Origin: Stutzerimonas xanthomarina DSM 18231
GTDB taxonomy: Bacteria > Pseudomonadota > Gammaproteobacteria > Pseudomonadales > Pseudomonadaceae
DNA: 64,000 bases
Direction: 5' to 3'
Assembly: GCF_900129835.1 (NCBI RefSeq)
Contig: NZ_FQXA01000006.1
Location: forward strand, 285,313 to 349,312
Below the pieces are notes generated by a model that searched no databases, was not told the origin of the DNA, and saw only the letters and a list, made by a program, of their open reading frames with translations. Each line of letters begins with the position of its first letter. The first letter of the stretch is position 1. Made by a program: the position numbers and the translations under genes. Positions 46,301 through 58,147 of this stretch are shown in pieces.

Positions 46301-46409
46301 GGGCACCCTGTTCACGCTGTTCGTGCTACCGGCTGTGTATACGGTACTGGCAAGCCCGGACCGGGCGACAGCCCCGGATACGAGCGCGCTTCCGTCACCC
46401 GGGCATTAA
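43344..46409 (+). CDS. RND efflux transporter permease (HAE1 family)
   Basis: The 1021-residue inner membrane pump has the usual 12 membrane segments and two large periplasmic loops. The proton relay is intact: the two aspartates in GLVVDDAIVVVENIHRH sit in the fourth segment. It begins MAFTDPFIRRPVLASVISLL, typical of the hydrophobic and amphiphilic efflux family like MexI. It exports drugs, dyes or solvents using protons. Substrate not predictable. It is in one operon with the adaptor and is of full length. Confidence 0.93.
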   Translation: MAFTDPFIRRPVLASVISLLLVLLGFQAFNSLVIRQYPQMESALITVTTAYPSANAETIQGYITQPLQQSLASAEGVDYMTSVSQQNVSIISVYARIGADTDRLYTELLSQANSVKNQLPQNAEDPVLNKQAADSTALMYISFYSEQLSNPQITDYLSRVIQPKLATLPGMAEAEILGNQVFAMRLWLDPLKLAAYGLSASDVNEAVRKYNFLSAAGEVKGQYVVTSINADTELQTPEAFAAIPLKTQGDSRVLLGDVARVEMGAESYNAISSFDGIPSVYIGVKGTPSANPLDVISEVRAVMPQIESQLPPGLKVTIAYDATRFIQASIDEVVKTLAEAVVIVIVVIFLFLGSVRSVLIPVVTIPLSMIGVLFFMQTMGYSINLLTLLAMVLAIGLVVDDAIVVVENIHRHIEDGKTPFQAAIDGAREIAMPVVTMTVTLAAVYAPIGFLQGLTGALFQEFALTLAGAVLISGVVALTLSPMMCSRLLRHEENPTGLAHRLDQLFDRLKARYQRALHGTLNTRPVVLVFALIVLGLIPLLLKFTESELAPEEDQGIIFMMASAPQTANLDYLNAYTDQFLEIFKSFPEYYSWFQINGFNGVQSGIGGFLMKPWDERERTQMEVLPEVQAKIDQIPGLQVFGFNLPSLPGTGEGLPFQFVINTANDYESLLQVTERIREKAQASGKFAFLDVDLAFDKPEIVVDIDREKAAQMGVTMEDLGVTLATLLGESEINRFTIEGRSYKVIAQVEQAYRDNPGWLSNYYVKNDQGEMLPLSTLITVHDRARPTQLTQFQQLNAATIQGFPIVSMGEAIDTLRSIALEQAPQGYTFDYAGASRQYIQEGNALYTTFALALAVIFLVLAAQFESFRDPLVILVTVPLSVCGALVPLFLGLSSMNIYTQVGLVTLIGLISKHGIMIVEFANQLRRDQGLSRREAVEEAAAIRLRPILMTTAATVFGMVPLILASGAGAVSRFDIGLVIATGMTVGTLFTLFVLPAVYTVLASPDRATAPDTSALPSPGH

Positions 46410-46452
46410 GCAAGGCATGGAATCGGAACTCGAATCAGCGCTAGCGCGTTGC

Positions 46453-46683
46453 TCAGCTGCGCCCTACCAGGCTCTGGGAAAGCCCATACATGAGCAACAG
46501 CAAGTCCTGATCGGGCCGCGACTCTGAAAGAGAGGCGCGGGCGACGCGCGGGACCGAACAATGGCTGCTGAGGTCGCTTCGCGCGACGACTTTGGCATTC
46601 GGCTCACTCCATGCGGCCGCACAGAGCGACGCGACACCCAGTGCACCGACCAGAAACACACCTCGTGCAATTTCAAGTTTCAT
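46453..46683 (-). CDS. Small secreted protein, unknown function
   Basis: The 76-residue product has a likely Sec signal (MKLEIARGVFLVGALGVASL, cut after about residue 24) and then a short arginine- and serine-rich tail with no recognised domain. AAGGG lies 8 bases before the ATG. The upstream region has an inverted repeat TGGTGATT-N7-AATCACCA (46703-46725) that could be an operator. It is short, so it may not be a real gene; the signal sequence and ribosome binding site are the only support. Confidence 0.45.
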   Translation of the reverse strand: MKLEIARGVFLVGALGVASLCAAAWSEPNAKVVARSDLSSHCSVPRVARASLSESRPDQDLLLLMYGLSQSLVGRS

Positions 46684-46702
46684 TGCGCAAGCCCTTGTTA
46701 TT

Positions 46703-46725
46703 TGGTGATTCGAGAAAAATCACCA
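46703..46725. promoter_or_regulatory. Inverted repeat TGGTGATT-N7-AATCACCA
   Basis: Perfect 8-base arms in an AT-rich stretch 20 bases before the small secreted protein gene. Possible operator; no regulator is recognised. Confidence 0.35.
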
Positions 46726-46848
46726 TAGTTCACCAATCGACCGGGCGCCGAAAAATATGACCGATGGCTGATGTTTAACAGAGGGCCGCGCTTATGCGCG
46801 CGCCAGCCTCTCACCCATTGGGGCTCGGCCCGGCGGCGTAACACGCAT

Positions 46849-46874
46849 AAAAAAGCCCCGCACTAGGCGGGGCT
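46849..46874 (-). terminator. Terminator of groESL
   Basis: On the minus strand AGCCCCGC-N5-GCGGGGCT is followed by six T residues, 20 bases after the groEL stop. Confidence 0.9.
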
Positions 46875-46893
46875 CTTGAAGGGACAGGCTGGC

Positions 46894-48555
<1,662 letters not shown>

Positions 48556-48600
48556 TCAAATTCTGTTGATGGAACGCTGTTCGCTATAAGCGAGCGCTGA

Positions 48601-48894
48601 TCAGGCTTCTACGACGGCGAGGATCTCGTTCTCGCTCATCACCAGCAGGTCTTCACCGTCAACCTTGACGGTGTTGCTGCCGGAGTAAGGGCCGAATACG
48701 ACCTGGTCGCCAACCTTGACGGCCAGCTGACGGACTTCGCCGTTGTCCAGAACGCGGCCAGTGCCTACAGCGACAATTTCGCCACGGTTTGGCTTCTCGG
48801 CAGCGGAGCCCGGCAGCACGATGCCGCCTGCGGTTTTGGTTTCTTCTTCGCTGCGACGAATCACGACGCGGTCATGTAGAGGACGAAGCTTCAT
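48601..48894 (-). CDS. groES: Co-chaperonin GroES
   Basis: The 97-residue protein starts [20 protein letters not shown], contains the mobile loop ([18 protein letters not shown]) and ends NEILAVVEA. It forms the heptameric lid of GroEL. It is first in the groESL operon, with GGAGAGA before the ATG. A sigma-32-like promoter lies about 150 bases upstream. Confidence 0.98.
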   Translation of the reverse strand: MKLRPLHDRVVIRRSEEETKTAGGIVLPGSAAEKPNRGEIVAVGTGRVLDNGEVRQLAVKVGDQVVFGPYSGSNTVKVDGEDLLVMSENEILAVVEA

Positions 48895-49038
48895 TGTCGA
48901 TCTCTCCTAGTACAGTGGTTTCCATGCCGATGCATGTCATCGGCGGGTTGGGCAAATCCGGCGTTGCCGGTTGCGGCCCGCAATGCGAGCCGCAGAAGAC
49001 GGACTGTCAAATCGCGACAGCGACCTTGCGGTGACCGC

Positions 49039-49069
49039 TACATGCGGGCGCGGAAAATGATTTCAAGGG
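49039..49069 (-). promoter_or_regulatory. Sigma-32-like heat-shock promoter of groESL
   Basis: On the minus strand CCCTTGAAA (49069-49061) is followed after about 12 bases by CCCGCATGTA (49048-49039), close to the RpoH consensus CTTGAAA/CCCCATNT. It lies upstream of groES, as expected for heat-shock control. No CIRCE element was seen. Confidence 0.65.
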
Positions 49070-49102
49070 CGGTGGCGAGGATTTTTTGCATTTGCCGACA
49101 AT

Positions 49103-49127
49103 AAAAAGGCATGCCGAGGCATGCCTT
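49103..49127 (-). terminator. Terminator of fxsA
   Basis: AAGGCATGC-CGAG-GCATGCCTT, followed on the minus strand by TTTAT, 18 bases after the fxsA stop. Confidence 0.75.
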
Positions 49128-49144
49128 CGCGACAGGAGCGATGA

Positions 49145-49609
49145 TTATTTGTCGCGACGCTCCCACTCGCCTTCGATCACATTAGGACGTTGCGGTCCGC
49201 GTCGATCTTCTTGCTGCTGACGCAGGTCATCGGCAAAGGCTCGCTGACGCCGTGCCTGAGCTTCTACGCGACGCCCGACAAACCCGAGGAAGAGTTTGCG
49301 GGTCGGCGGAAAGAGCACCAGCAGCGCGACGACGTCGCTGAGAAATCCCGGCAGGAACAGCAGCCCCCCGGCAACAGCCATCATCAAGCCCTGGAGCATT
49401 TCCCGTTCCGGCAATTCGCCTCGGGCCAGGCGCTCGCGTGCGCGCCAGGCCGTGGCGAAACCGGCCAGGCGCATCAGCAGGATACCGGCCATGCCACTGA
49501 TGACCAGCAGCAGGATGGTCGGCAGCACGCCGATGGAGCCGCCAACCTTGATCAGCAACGCCAGCTCGGCCAGCGGGAACAGGAGAAACAGCAGTAAGAA
49601 AATTCGCAT
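49145..49609 (-). CDS. fxsA: FxsA family membrane protein
   Basis: The 154-residue protein has about four membrane segments and the family N-terminus MRIFLLLFLLFPLAELALLI with GGSIGVLPTILLLVISGMAG. FxsA was named for suppressing F-exclusion of phage T7 in E. coli; its molecular role is not known. The C-terminal 40 residues are charged and cytoplasmic. It lies upstream of groESL in the same direction, a common arrangement in pseudomonads, but has its own terminator. Confidence 0.88.
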   Translation of the reverse strand: MRIFLLLFLLFPLAELALLIKVGGSIGVLPTILLLVISGMAGILLMRLAGFATAWRARERLARGELPEREMLQGLMMAVAGGLLFLPGFLSDVVALLVLFPPTRKLFLGFVGRRVEAQARRQRAFADDLRQQQEDRRGPQRPNVIEGEWERRDK

Positions 49610-49732
49610 CGATAATCCTTGGCGGAAGTACGGCTTCCGATTTTGTGTAGATGACGGCGGGCTGCAGCGAATTCAACCCATCGAGGGAACAGGCTGTAAC
49701 CGGATTATTCACTCCTGCGCTTGCGCGATACG

Positions 49733-50437
49733 TCAGCGCCGCGCCATCGCCACCAGAGCCTGACGCACGGTGCCTGGGCTGGTACAGCTATCCGGAAATA
49801 CCAGCCAGTGAATACTCTGACCGATGCTCAGGTGAAAGCCTTCGCTGTCGATGCCGACCATACGCGCCGTCGGGTCAGGCGGCAGGCCGGCCACCTGCGC
49901 GTAGTGAGCAATCGCCGCGCTATGGTCCTGGTTCATATGGTCGAGCATCTCACCCTCGCCTCCGCCAGCGCGCGCAAACGGATTGGCCAATGCCACCTGC
50001 TCCAGCCAATGAATCGCACCAAAGCCTCCGATGTAGCGCCAGCGCACCGGTTGCAACACCCAGAAGTCGAAATCGTGGACGCGGTGGTAATCGCGCGATT
50101 CGGGGAAATAGCGGTAGTAACGCTCGGCCGCGGCCTCGACCGCGGCTTCGTCCGTGAGCGGCACCGCCTCGGCCAGCATGGTGAGACGGCCGGTTGCTTG
50201 TACATCCTCGGCGCCACGTTCGGCGACCAACAACGAGCAGCGCGGGTCTGCCTGCAAATTTTGTGTGTGCTGGGCGATCCGGCTGATCAGGATCAGCGGC
50301 CAGCCCTCCTCGCTCAAGCAGTAAGGGACCGCTGAGCCAAAGGGAAATCCGGGCATGGCCTTGGAGTGAGTCGAGAGCACGCCGCGGTATTCCTTGAGCA
50401 GGAGTTGTCGGGCATGCTTGGCGGCTTGAACGCTCAC
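49733..50437 (-). CDS. HugZ-like heme utilisation / PNPOx-fold protein
   Basis: The 234-residue protein has an N-terminal split-barrel (pyridoxamine phosphate oxidase-like) domain ([33 protein letters not shown]) and a C-terminal DUF2470-type domain ([20 protein letters not shown]). This is the architecture of HugZ heme oxygenases. The C-terminal histidine-rich segment of HugZ that binds heme in Helicobacter is represented only by HMNQDH, so heme degradation is possible but not certain. It is cytoplasmic. The adjacent genes give no iron context. Confidence 0.78.
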   Translation of the reverse strand: MSVQAAKHARQLLLKEYRGVLSTHSKAMPGFPFGSAVPYCLSEEGWPLILISRIAQHTQNLQADPRCSLLVAERGAEDVQATGRLTMLAEAVPLTDEAAVEAAAERYYRYFPESRDYHRVHDFDFWVLQPVRWRYIGGFGAIHWLEQVALANPFARAGGGEGEMLDHMNQDHSAAIAHYAQVAGLPPDPTARMVGIDSEGFHLSIGQSIHWLVFPDSCTSPGTVRQALVAMARR

Positions 50438-50538
50438 GGGAGTTCCTCAAGAGGGGCAATTCGGCAGGGCATCAGCATAACGGTTTCGTCAGCGGACGTC
50501 GTTTATCGACGCCCGTTGGTATAGATGAGGAGATGGAC

Positions 50539-51297
50539 ATGCAGCTGAAAGACAAGGTCATCATCATTACTGGCGGTGGCCAAGGGCTCGGCCGCGCGAT
50601 GGGCGAATACCTCGCCAGCAAGGGCGCCCGTCTGGCGCTGGTCGATCTCAACCAGGAACGACTGGACGAAGCGGTCGCAGCCTGCAAGAGCGCCGGCGGT
50701 GATGCACGCGCCTACCTGTGCAATGTCGCCAACGAAGAGCAGGTCGGCCATATGGTGAGCCAGGTCAGCGAAGATTTTGGCGGGCTGGACGGCTTGGTCA
50801 ACAATGCCGGCATCCTCCGTGATGGGTTGACCATCAAACTCAAGGACGGCGAGCTTTCGAAGATGAGCCTGGCGCAGTGGCAGGCGGTAATCGACGTCAA
50901 CCTCACCGGCGTGTTCCTCTGCACCCGCGAGGTTGCCGCGAAGATGATCGAGTTGAAGCGCCAGGGCGCGATCGTCAACATTTCCTCGATATCCCGCGCC
51001 GGCAACATGGGTCAGGCGAACTACTCGGCCGCCAAGGCTGGCGTCGCGGCAGATACCGTGGTGTGGGCGAAGGAGCTGGCGCGCTACGGCATTCGCGTCG
51101 CCGGTGTCGCGCCTGGTTTCATCGAGACCGAGATGGTCGCCAGCATGAAACCCGAAGCGCTGGAAAAAATGACTGCAGGGATCCCGCTCAAGCGCCTGGG
51201 CAAACCCCAGGAGATCGCCCATTCGGTGGCGTACATATTCGAGAACGACTACTACACCGGGCGCATCCTGGAGCTCGATGGCGGCTTGCGCCTGTAA
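50539..51297 (+). CDS. SDR-family oxidoreductase (FabG-like)
   Basis: The 252-residue short-chain dehydrogenase has the cofactor loop TGGGQGLG (11-18), NNAGIL, and the catalytic Y162/K166 in YSAAK. The start is chosen at ATG 50539 rather than the ATG two codons earlier, because GAGGAG (50527-50532) lies six bases before it and would be too close to the first one. The enzyme reduces or oxidises a carbonyl/hydroxyl with NAD(P); substrate unknown. It stands alone, followed by a convergent hairpin. Confidence 0.88.
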   Translation: MQLKDKVIIITGGGQGLGRAMGEYLASKGARLALVDLNQERLDEAVAACKSAGGDARAYLCNVANEEQVGHMVSQVSEDFGGLDGLVNNAGILRDGLTIKLKDGELSKMSLAQWQAVIDVNLTGVFLCTREVAAKMIELKRQGAIVNISSISRAGNMGQANYSAAKAGVAADTVVWAKELARYGIRVAGVAPGFIETEMVASMKPEALEKMTAGIPLKRLGKPQEIAHSVAYIFENDYYTGRILELDGGLRL

Positions 51298-51313
51298 GGA
51301 CAGCAGAAACGTA

Positions 51314-51336
51314 ACCGGGCGCACTCTGCGCCCGGT
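51314..51336. terminator. Hairpin between convergent SDR and DUF481 genes
   Basis: ACCGGGCGCA-CTC-TGCGCCCGGT, a 10-base stem in the gap between two convergent genes. No strong T run on either side. Confidence 0.6.
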
Positions 51337-51352
51337 CAATTACGCACGAATC

Positions 51353-52369
51353 TTACCAGCCCACACCGAATCCGATGCTGTAACGGGTTTCGTCCAGATC
51401 GCTCTCTGCGCCGCTGACAATGTCTTTCTCGGCCTTCATGTTGAGCGATGCCCAGTCGGTCACCTTGTAGCGCAGCCCCATTTCAGCGTCTAACTGATAG
51501 TCGGCGACGTTTTCCAATGGTTTGCCGATCTCACCATTACTGAATATCTCGAAGGTCTTGCCCACCAGATAACGGTTGTAATTCCACTTCATCGCCAACG
51601 AATAGAATTCTTCCGTGTTACCGCTGGCGAACTCGTAGTCGCTGCGGTTGGCCAACGATGCCAGCGAGAAGGCGCCCAATTCGTTGTCCCAGAACTGGTA
51701 ACCCGGACCGGTACCGATGGTGCGCTGGCGCCGTACGTCCTCGATTTTGTCACGCTTGTATTCCAGGCGACCCTGCCAGAACCAGTGCTCATCGAGGAAG
51801 CGATCCAGCGCATACTCCGCGTCCCAGTTATCCGTGGCCGTCACGCCGTCACGGTACTCACGGTTGTAGCCGCCGGAACCGTTGTGACGCCAGAGACCAT
51901 GGCGCGCCGAGGTCTTGAATGAGATGTCGTAATCATCGGTATCGGTTTCGGCGCGCTTGTAGTCCAGCGCCATATCGACGTTGCCCTTCCAGGTCAGGTC
52001 CTGAATGATGGGCTTCGGATGGATGATCTGTGTGATCGACTTCAACGGGACCGTGCGCGGCGCGCCGCCGTTGCTGAGCGTGACCATGCCGTCGCCAGCC
52101 GCTTGCAACGATTTTGCGACCTCGCCGGTCACGTCGTCTTCCTTGACCAGCAGTTGCTGGTTGCTTTCCAGAGTCGCAACCTGGCTCCATTTCACCGGAA
52201 TGGAGCCGCCATACTCGGTTTCGATGAGCAGCTTGCCGCCATCGAGCACACTGATTTTGCCGGTCAGGCGGTCACCGTTTTTCAGCCACACGGTATCGGC
52301 CAACGTCGGCAGAGCGAGCGTCGAAAGCATTACGCAAAGCAAGCTGCGAGAGAGCGGTCGGGAGAACAT
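51353..52369 (-). CDS. DUF481 outer membrane protein (YdiY-like)
   Basis: The 338-residue form starts MFSRPLSRSLLCVMLSTLAL, a Sec signal cut after ADT-region alanine (LPTLADTVW). The mature part opens with a small domain (TVWLKNGDRLTGKISVLDGG) and continues as a DUF481 beta-barrel ending in ETRYSIGFGVGW with a terminal aromatic residue. It should lie in the outer membrane; function unknown. An ATG 14 codons upstream (52411) is in frame, but its extra residues would spoil the signal peptide. It is convergent with the SDR gene. Confidence 0.85.
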   Translation of the reverse strand: MFSRPLSRSLLCVMLSTLALPTLADTVWLKNGDRLTGKISVLDGGKLLIETEYGGSIPVKWSQVATLESNQQLLVKEDDVTGEVAKSLQAAGDGMVTLSNGGAPRTVPLKSITQIIHPKPIIQDLTWKGNVDMALDYKRAETDTDDYDISFKTSARHGLWRHNGSGGYNREYRDGVTATDNWDAEYALDRFLDEHWFWQGRLEYKRDKIEDVRRQRTIGTGPGYQFWDNELGAFSLASLANRSDYEFASGNTEEFYSLAMKWNYNRYLVGKTFEIFSNGEIGKPLENVADYQLDAEMGLRYKVTDWASLNMKAEKDIVSGAESDLDETRYSIGFGVGW

Positions 52370-52498
52370 AGGCAATAAGATGTCTGTGGGGTAAACGAGA
52401 AAGGCAGGCATTATCCTTATGCCACCGAAGACAACAAGCGTTGGCCGCTAAACGGAGCCTCGCGTCATCCTCAATCTGATCACCAATGGAGCCCTTTC

Positions 52499-52870
52499 AT
52501 GACGCCCCAGCCCGCTGACGCACTGCACAGCGACCTTCGCACCAGTGATGCTGAAGCCCGACGCGCGGCGCTGTATCTGACGTTGGCGCAGATCCCGGAA
52601 GGCAAGGTCACCAGCTACGGCGAACTTGCCGCCGTCGCTGGGCTAGGGCGCGCAGCACGTTGGGTCGGCCGGGTCTTGTCGCAGTTACCGGACGATACGC
52701 GCCTGCCCTGGCACCGGGTAATGGGTGCGGGCGGCCGCCTGAGCCTGGCCGCTGGTACCCTCTCTGGTGACGAGCAGCGTGCGCGACTTCGCGCCGAGGG
52801 TGTGCGGGTGATCAACGACCGCGTCGACATACGTCGGCACGGCTGGCATTCGGCGGAGCACAGCGGGTAG
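52499..52870 (+). CDS. Alkyltransferase-like protein (ATL)
   Basis: The 123-residue protein belongs to the MGMT DNA-binding domain family. The active-site PCHR of methyltransferases is PWHRV here (tryptophan 71), the mark of ATL proteins, which bind O6-alkylguanine but cannot remove it and instead recruit nucleotide excision repair. Other motifs are IPEGKVTSYGELA and the helix-turn-helix with the arginine finger (AARWVGRVLSQLP). It is preceded by an ATG at 52499 with a weak GGAG at 52487. It is followed 36 bases later by ampG. Confidence 0.85.
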   Translation: MTPQPADALHSDLRTSDAEARRAALYLTLAQIPEGKVTSYGELAAVAGLGRAARWVGRVLSQLPDDTRLPWHRVMGAGGRLSLAAGTLSGDEQRARLRAEGVRVINDRVDIRRHGWHSAEHSG

Positions 52871-52906
52871 AGTGCGCGCTTCATGTTCTGTCCCTGATCT
52901 ACCTTT

Positions 52907-54607
52907 ATGTCCCGTGAAACCTGGCGCGCCGCGCTAGCCGCCTACGCCAGCCCAGCCTCACTGACTCTGCTGATCCTTGGCTTCGCTGCCGGGCTTCCTG
53001 CGATCCTGGTTTTTTCCACGCTCTCTGTATGGCTGCGCGAGGCTGGCGTGTCTCGCGAGACCATCGGTTTTGCCAGCTGGATCAGCCTCGCGTATGCATT
53101 CAAATGGGTCTGGTCGCCGATGCTCGACCAGTGGCGGTTACCCTGGATCGGCGGGCTCGGCCGGCGACGCTCGTGGCTGGTGTTATCGCAGGCGGTGATT
53201 GCCATCGGCCTGATCGGCATGGCCATGTGCAATCCACAACAGAACCTGACCATGTTGATCGCGCTCGCCGTAACGGTGGCTTTCGCCTCGGCGACGCAAG
53301 ACATCGCCATCGATGCCTATCGGCTGGAAATCGCCGAGGACAAATTGCAGGCCACGCTGGCGGCGAGCTACATGACCGGTTATCGCATCGCCATGCTGCT
53401 GGCCAGCGCCGGGGCACTTTTTCTGGCCGAGTGGCTGGGCTCCAGCAACGTCGAATACAGCCAAGCCGCCTGGGCCACGACCTATATCGCCTTCGCCCTT
53501 CTGATCCTCCCGGGCCTTGTGACCAGCCTGTTGATCCCCGAGCCCCAAGGGGCCGCACCGCTGCCGCACGAGCCGTCCAAATTCAGTTTCAATCATCAGA
53601 TGGCTGCAGTCGGCCTGTTGCTGGTACTGCTGATTTCCGTTCCGGCAATGATCAACGCCCTGATTGCCCACGCCTGGCCGCGGGCAACGCTGTACCTGCT
53701 GTTCATCATCGGCTCGCTGTCACCCTGGGGGCGGTCGCTGATGGTCCCGGTGCGCCAGATGCTCCACCAGGCTGGCCAACGCCAACGCCCGGCACGCTTC
53801 GATTTCGTCCATCAGGCCGTTTCGGTGATCGTGCTGATCATCCTCATGGTCTCAACCACGGGCATGTTCCAGTCCTATTGGGGCGGCTACTGGCCACGCG
53901 GCACCATGTATCTGCTGATCTGCTGGGGCTGCCTTTCAGGTCCCGGCCGGATTCTGATGGGCCCGGTGCTGACGCCCATCACGGATTTCATCATGCGCTA
54001 CCGCTGGCAGGCGCTGTTGCTGCTTGGATTGATCGCCACCTACCGGATGTCGGATACGGTCATGGGGGTCATGGCCAACGTCTTTTACATCGACCAGGGC
54101 TTCAGCAAGGATCAGATCGCCAGCGTCAGCAAGCTGTTTGGCTTGATCATGACCTTGCTCGGCGCTGCCTTTGGCGGCTTGCTGATCGTGCGATTCAGCA
54201 TTTTGCCGATTCTGTTTATCGGCGGTATCGCATCGGCTGCGACCAACCTCATGTTCATGTTGCTGGTGGAAATGGGCGCCAACCTCAACATGCTCATCGT
54301 TACGATTTCCTGCGACAACTTCAGTGGCGGGCTGGCCTCGACCGCATTCGTCGCCTACCTGTCGAGCCTGACCAACCTGAAGTTTTCTGCTACCCAGTAC
54401 GCCCTGCTCAGCTCGCTGATGCTGTTGCTGCCAAGACTATTGGGCGGCTACTCAGGCGTGATGGTCGAGCAACTCGGTTACAGCAACTTCTTTTTTGTGA
54501 CCGCGTTGCTCGGTATCCCGACACTGGTTCTGATTGTTTGGCAATGGACACGCAGCCGCCAGCAGCCAAGCAGCGCCGAGCCGATATCCTCAACCGAGCA
54601 CAGCTAG
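52907..54607 (+). CDS. ampG: AmpG muropeptide permease
   Basis: The 566-residue major facilitator protein imports GlcNAc-anhydroMurNAc peptides from the periplasm for cell wall recycling, which also controls AmpC induction. It has 14 or more membrane segments. Family blocks are LGFAAGLPAILVFSTLSVWL and ATQDIAIDAYRLE, plus YRMSDTVMGVMANVFYID in the second half. The middle loop and extra segments make it as long as other Pseudomonas AmpG proteins. It may be cotranscribed with the ATL gene. A hairpin terminator follows. Confidence 0.93.
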   Translation: MSRETWRAALAAYASPASLTLLILGFAAGLPAILVFSTLSVWLREAGVSRETIGFASWISLAYAFKWVWSPMLDQWRLPWIGGLGRRRSWLVLSQAVIAIGLIGMAMCNPQQNLTMLIALAVTVAFASATQDIAIDAYRLEIAEDKLQATLAASYMTGYRIAMLLASAGALFLAEWLGSSNVEYSQAAWATTYIAFALLILPGLVTSLLIPEPQGAAPLPHEPSKFSFNHQMAAVGLLLVLLISVPAMINALIAHAWPRATLYLLFIIGSLSPWGRSLMVPVRQMLHQAGQRQRPARFDFVHQAVSVIVLIILMVSTTGMFQSYWGGYWPRGTMYLLICWGCLSGPGRILMGPVLTPITDFIMRYRWQALLLLGLIATYRMSDTVMGVMANVFYIDQGFSKDQIASVSKLFGLIMTLLGAAFGGLLIVRFSILPILFIGGIASAATNLMFMLLVEMGANLNMLIVTISCDNFSGGLASTAFVAYLSSLTNLKFSATQYALLSSLMLLLPRLLGGYSGVMVEQLGYSNFFFVTALLGIPTLVLIVWQWTRSRQQPSSAEPISSTEHS

Positions 54608-54610
54608 CGA

Positions 54611-54644
54611 AAAGCCGGCGTCAGCCGGCGTCAGCCGGCTTTCT
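54611..54644 (+). terminator. Terminator after ampG
   Basis: AAGCCGGC-GTCAGCCGGC-GTCAGCCGGCTTTCTT; three related arms can pair in two ways before a T-rich tail. Confidence 0.75.
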
Positions 54645-54687
54645 TATTTCGCTAGTCAGGTCGCAACGCATGTGGCAACACGGGTCT

Positions 54688-55512
54688 TCAGCGTTGGACC
54701 AAGTGCACCACGCGCTGCGGAAACGGAATGCCAATCCCGGCTGCGTCGAAGCGCTCCTTCACCAGTTCGGTAAAGCCAAAGGTCACTGGCCAGAAGTCGC
54801 CCGTAGCGACCCACACCCGCAGCGACAGATTCACTGAATTGTCGGCCAGTGCGACCACATGAACCACCGGCTCAGGGTCCCGCAGCACGCGTTCGTCCTC
54901 AGCGATCTCCAGCAAGATCTTGCGCGCGAGCTTGATATCGGCGCTGTAATCGATGCCTATATTGATGTCCGCGCGACGTTGCGGCTCGCGCGAATAGTTG
55001 GTGATATGGCCATTCGAAAGGCTGCCGTTGGGCACCACAATGGTTTTGTTGTCGGCAGACTTGAGAACCGTGTGGAAGATCTGAATCGAATGCACAGTGC
55101 CGGCCACACCCTGAGCTTCAATCCACTCGCCAACGCGGATCGGGCGAAAGATCAGGATCAGCACGCCTCCGGCGAAGTTGCCCAGGCTGCCCTGCAAAGC
55201 CAGACCGATCGCGAGACCCGCTGCACCGATCACAGCGATAAATGAGGTGGTCTCGACGCCGATCATCGACGCAACGCTGATCAGCAAAAGAACCTTGAGG
55301 ATGATGCCGGCCAGGCTTTCGATGAAGCCATGCAGTGAAGGGTCGACCTGGCGGCGCTTCAATACGCTGCCCACTTTGCCGACGAGCTTGTTGATCAGCC
55401 ACCAGCCGATGAGAAAGGTGAAAAGTGCCAGCGTGACTTGCGCGCCGTATTGAATGACAACAGGCAACCAGGCCTCGGAAAGCTCGACCAGATAATCGAC
55501 ACTGAAATCCAT
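54688..55512 (-). CDS. mscS: Small-conductance mechanosensitive channel MscS
   Basis: The 274-residue channel has three membrane segments (about 15-35, 65-88, 95-125), the pore-lining TM3 with AAGLAIGLALQGSLGNFAGG, and the cytoplasmic cage with the family motif (VGEWIEAQGVAGTVHSIQIF; VVPNGSLSNGHITNYS). It opens under membrane tension to release solutes during osmotic downshock. It is close in length to E. coli MscS (286). It is convergent with ampG and precedes yajQ by a short gap in the same direction. Confidence 0.93.
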   Translation of the reverse strand: MDFSVDYLVELSEAWLPVVIQYGAQVTLALFTFLIGWWLINKLVGKVGSVLKRRQVDPSLHGFIESLAGIILKVLLLISVASMIGVETTSFIAVIGAAGLAIGLALQGSLGNFAGGVLILIFRPIRVGEWIEAQGVAGTVHSIQIFHTVLKSADNKTIVVPNGSLSNGHITNYSREPQRRADINIGIDYSADIKLARKILLEIAEDERVLRDPEPVVHVVALADNSVNLSLRVWVATGDFWPVTFGFTELVKERFDAAGIGIPFPQRVVHLVQR

Positions 55513-55599
55513 TGAAAGGAGTCTCCTTGGGACTCCGAGCGTCCCGGTTAGAGGCGCTCGGCTAATGCGGGAAGTGGCACGAAAACGTGCGCGGGGGGA

Positions 55600-56079
55600 T
55601 CAATCGCGGAAGTTGTTGAATTGCAGCGGCATTCCAAAGTCCTTGGCGCGCAACAGCGCGATGGCTTCCTGCAGGTCGTCGCGCTTCTTGCCGGTCACAC
55701 GCACCTGCTCGCCCTGAATAGCGGCCTGCACTTTGAGCTTGGCTTCCTTGATGTACGCGACGATCTTCTTTGCCAGCTCTTTGTCGATGCCCTCGCGCAG
55801 CACCACTTCCTGCTTGACGGTCTTGCCCGACGGATAGGGATCCTTCAGCTCCAGACACTGGATGTCGATCTTGCGTTTAACCAGGCTCAACTTGAGGATC
55901 TCCAGCATCTGCTCCAATTGGAAATCCGCGTCGGCGGTCAGATTGATGGTCAGTTCCTTGAATTCGAAACTGCCTTTGCCACGCAGGTCATAGCGACGGT
56001 CGAGCTCCTTGACAGCGTTATCTACCGCGTTGGTTACCTCGTGTTTATCCAGTTCGGACACCACGTCGAACGAGGGCAT
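55600..56079 (-). CDS. yajQ: YajQ family nucleotide-binding protein
   Basis: The 159-residue protein starts [20 protein letters not shown] and shows [17 protein letters not shown] and [20 protein letters not shown]. It has two RNA-recognition-like folds; YajQ proteins bind cyclic di-GMP in Xanthomonas and Pseudomonas and are linked to virulence control and RNA or DNA binding. With the cyclase, phosphodiesterase and receiver proteins in this window it adds to the cyclic di-GMP theme, but YajQ is conserved in most bacteria. Confidence 0.93.
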   Translation of the reverse strand: MPSFDVVSELDKHEVTNAVDNAVKELDRRYDLRGKGSFEFKELTINLTADADFQLEQMLEILKLSLVKRKIDIQCLELKDPYPSGKTVKQEVVLREGIDKELAKKIVAYIKEAKLKVQAAIQGEQVRVTGKKRDDLQEAIALLRAKDFGMPLQFNNFRD

Positions 56080-56222
56080 GGGCTTGCTCCTTTGGAAACG
56101 GCGCAGGGGTGTGACCCAGCGCGCTTAGCTTGACGGTTCAAATGCGCCATCATTATAACTGTTCGCGCTGCTCTGGCCTTTCCATTCCCCAGTGGCAGCC
56201 CTCTCCTTCTCCGAGTCCTTGA

Positions 56223-58105
<1,883 letters not shown>

Positions 58106-58147
58106 GCCACCGCTACCCTGCACACACACCCTTCGCCCGTACCTGCC

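Noticed and set aside
53029..54837. 602-codon plus-strand frame overlapping ampG
   Set aside because: It is out of frame with ampG, arginine- and proline-rich, and has no membrane segments or homology; a shadow.
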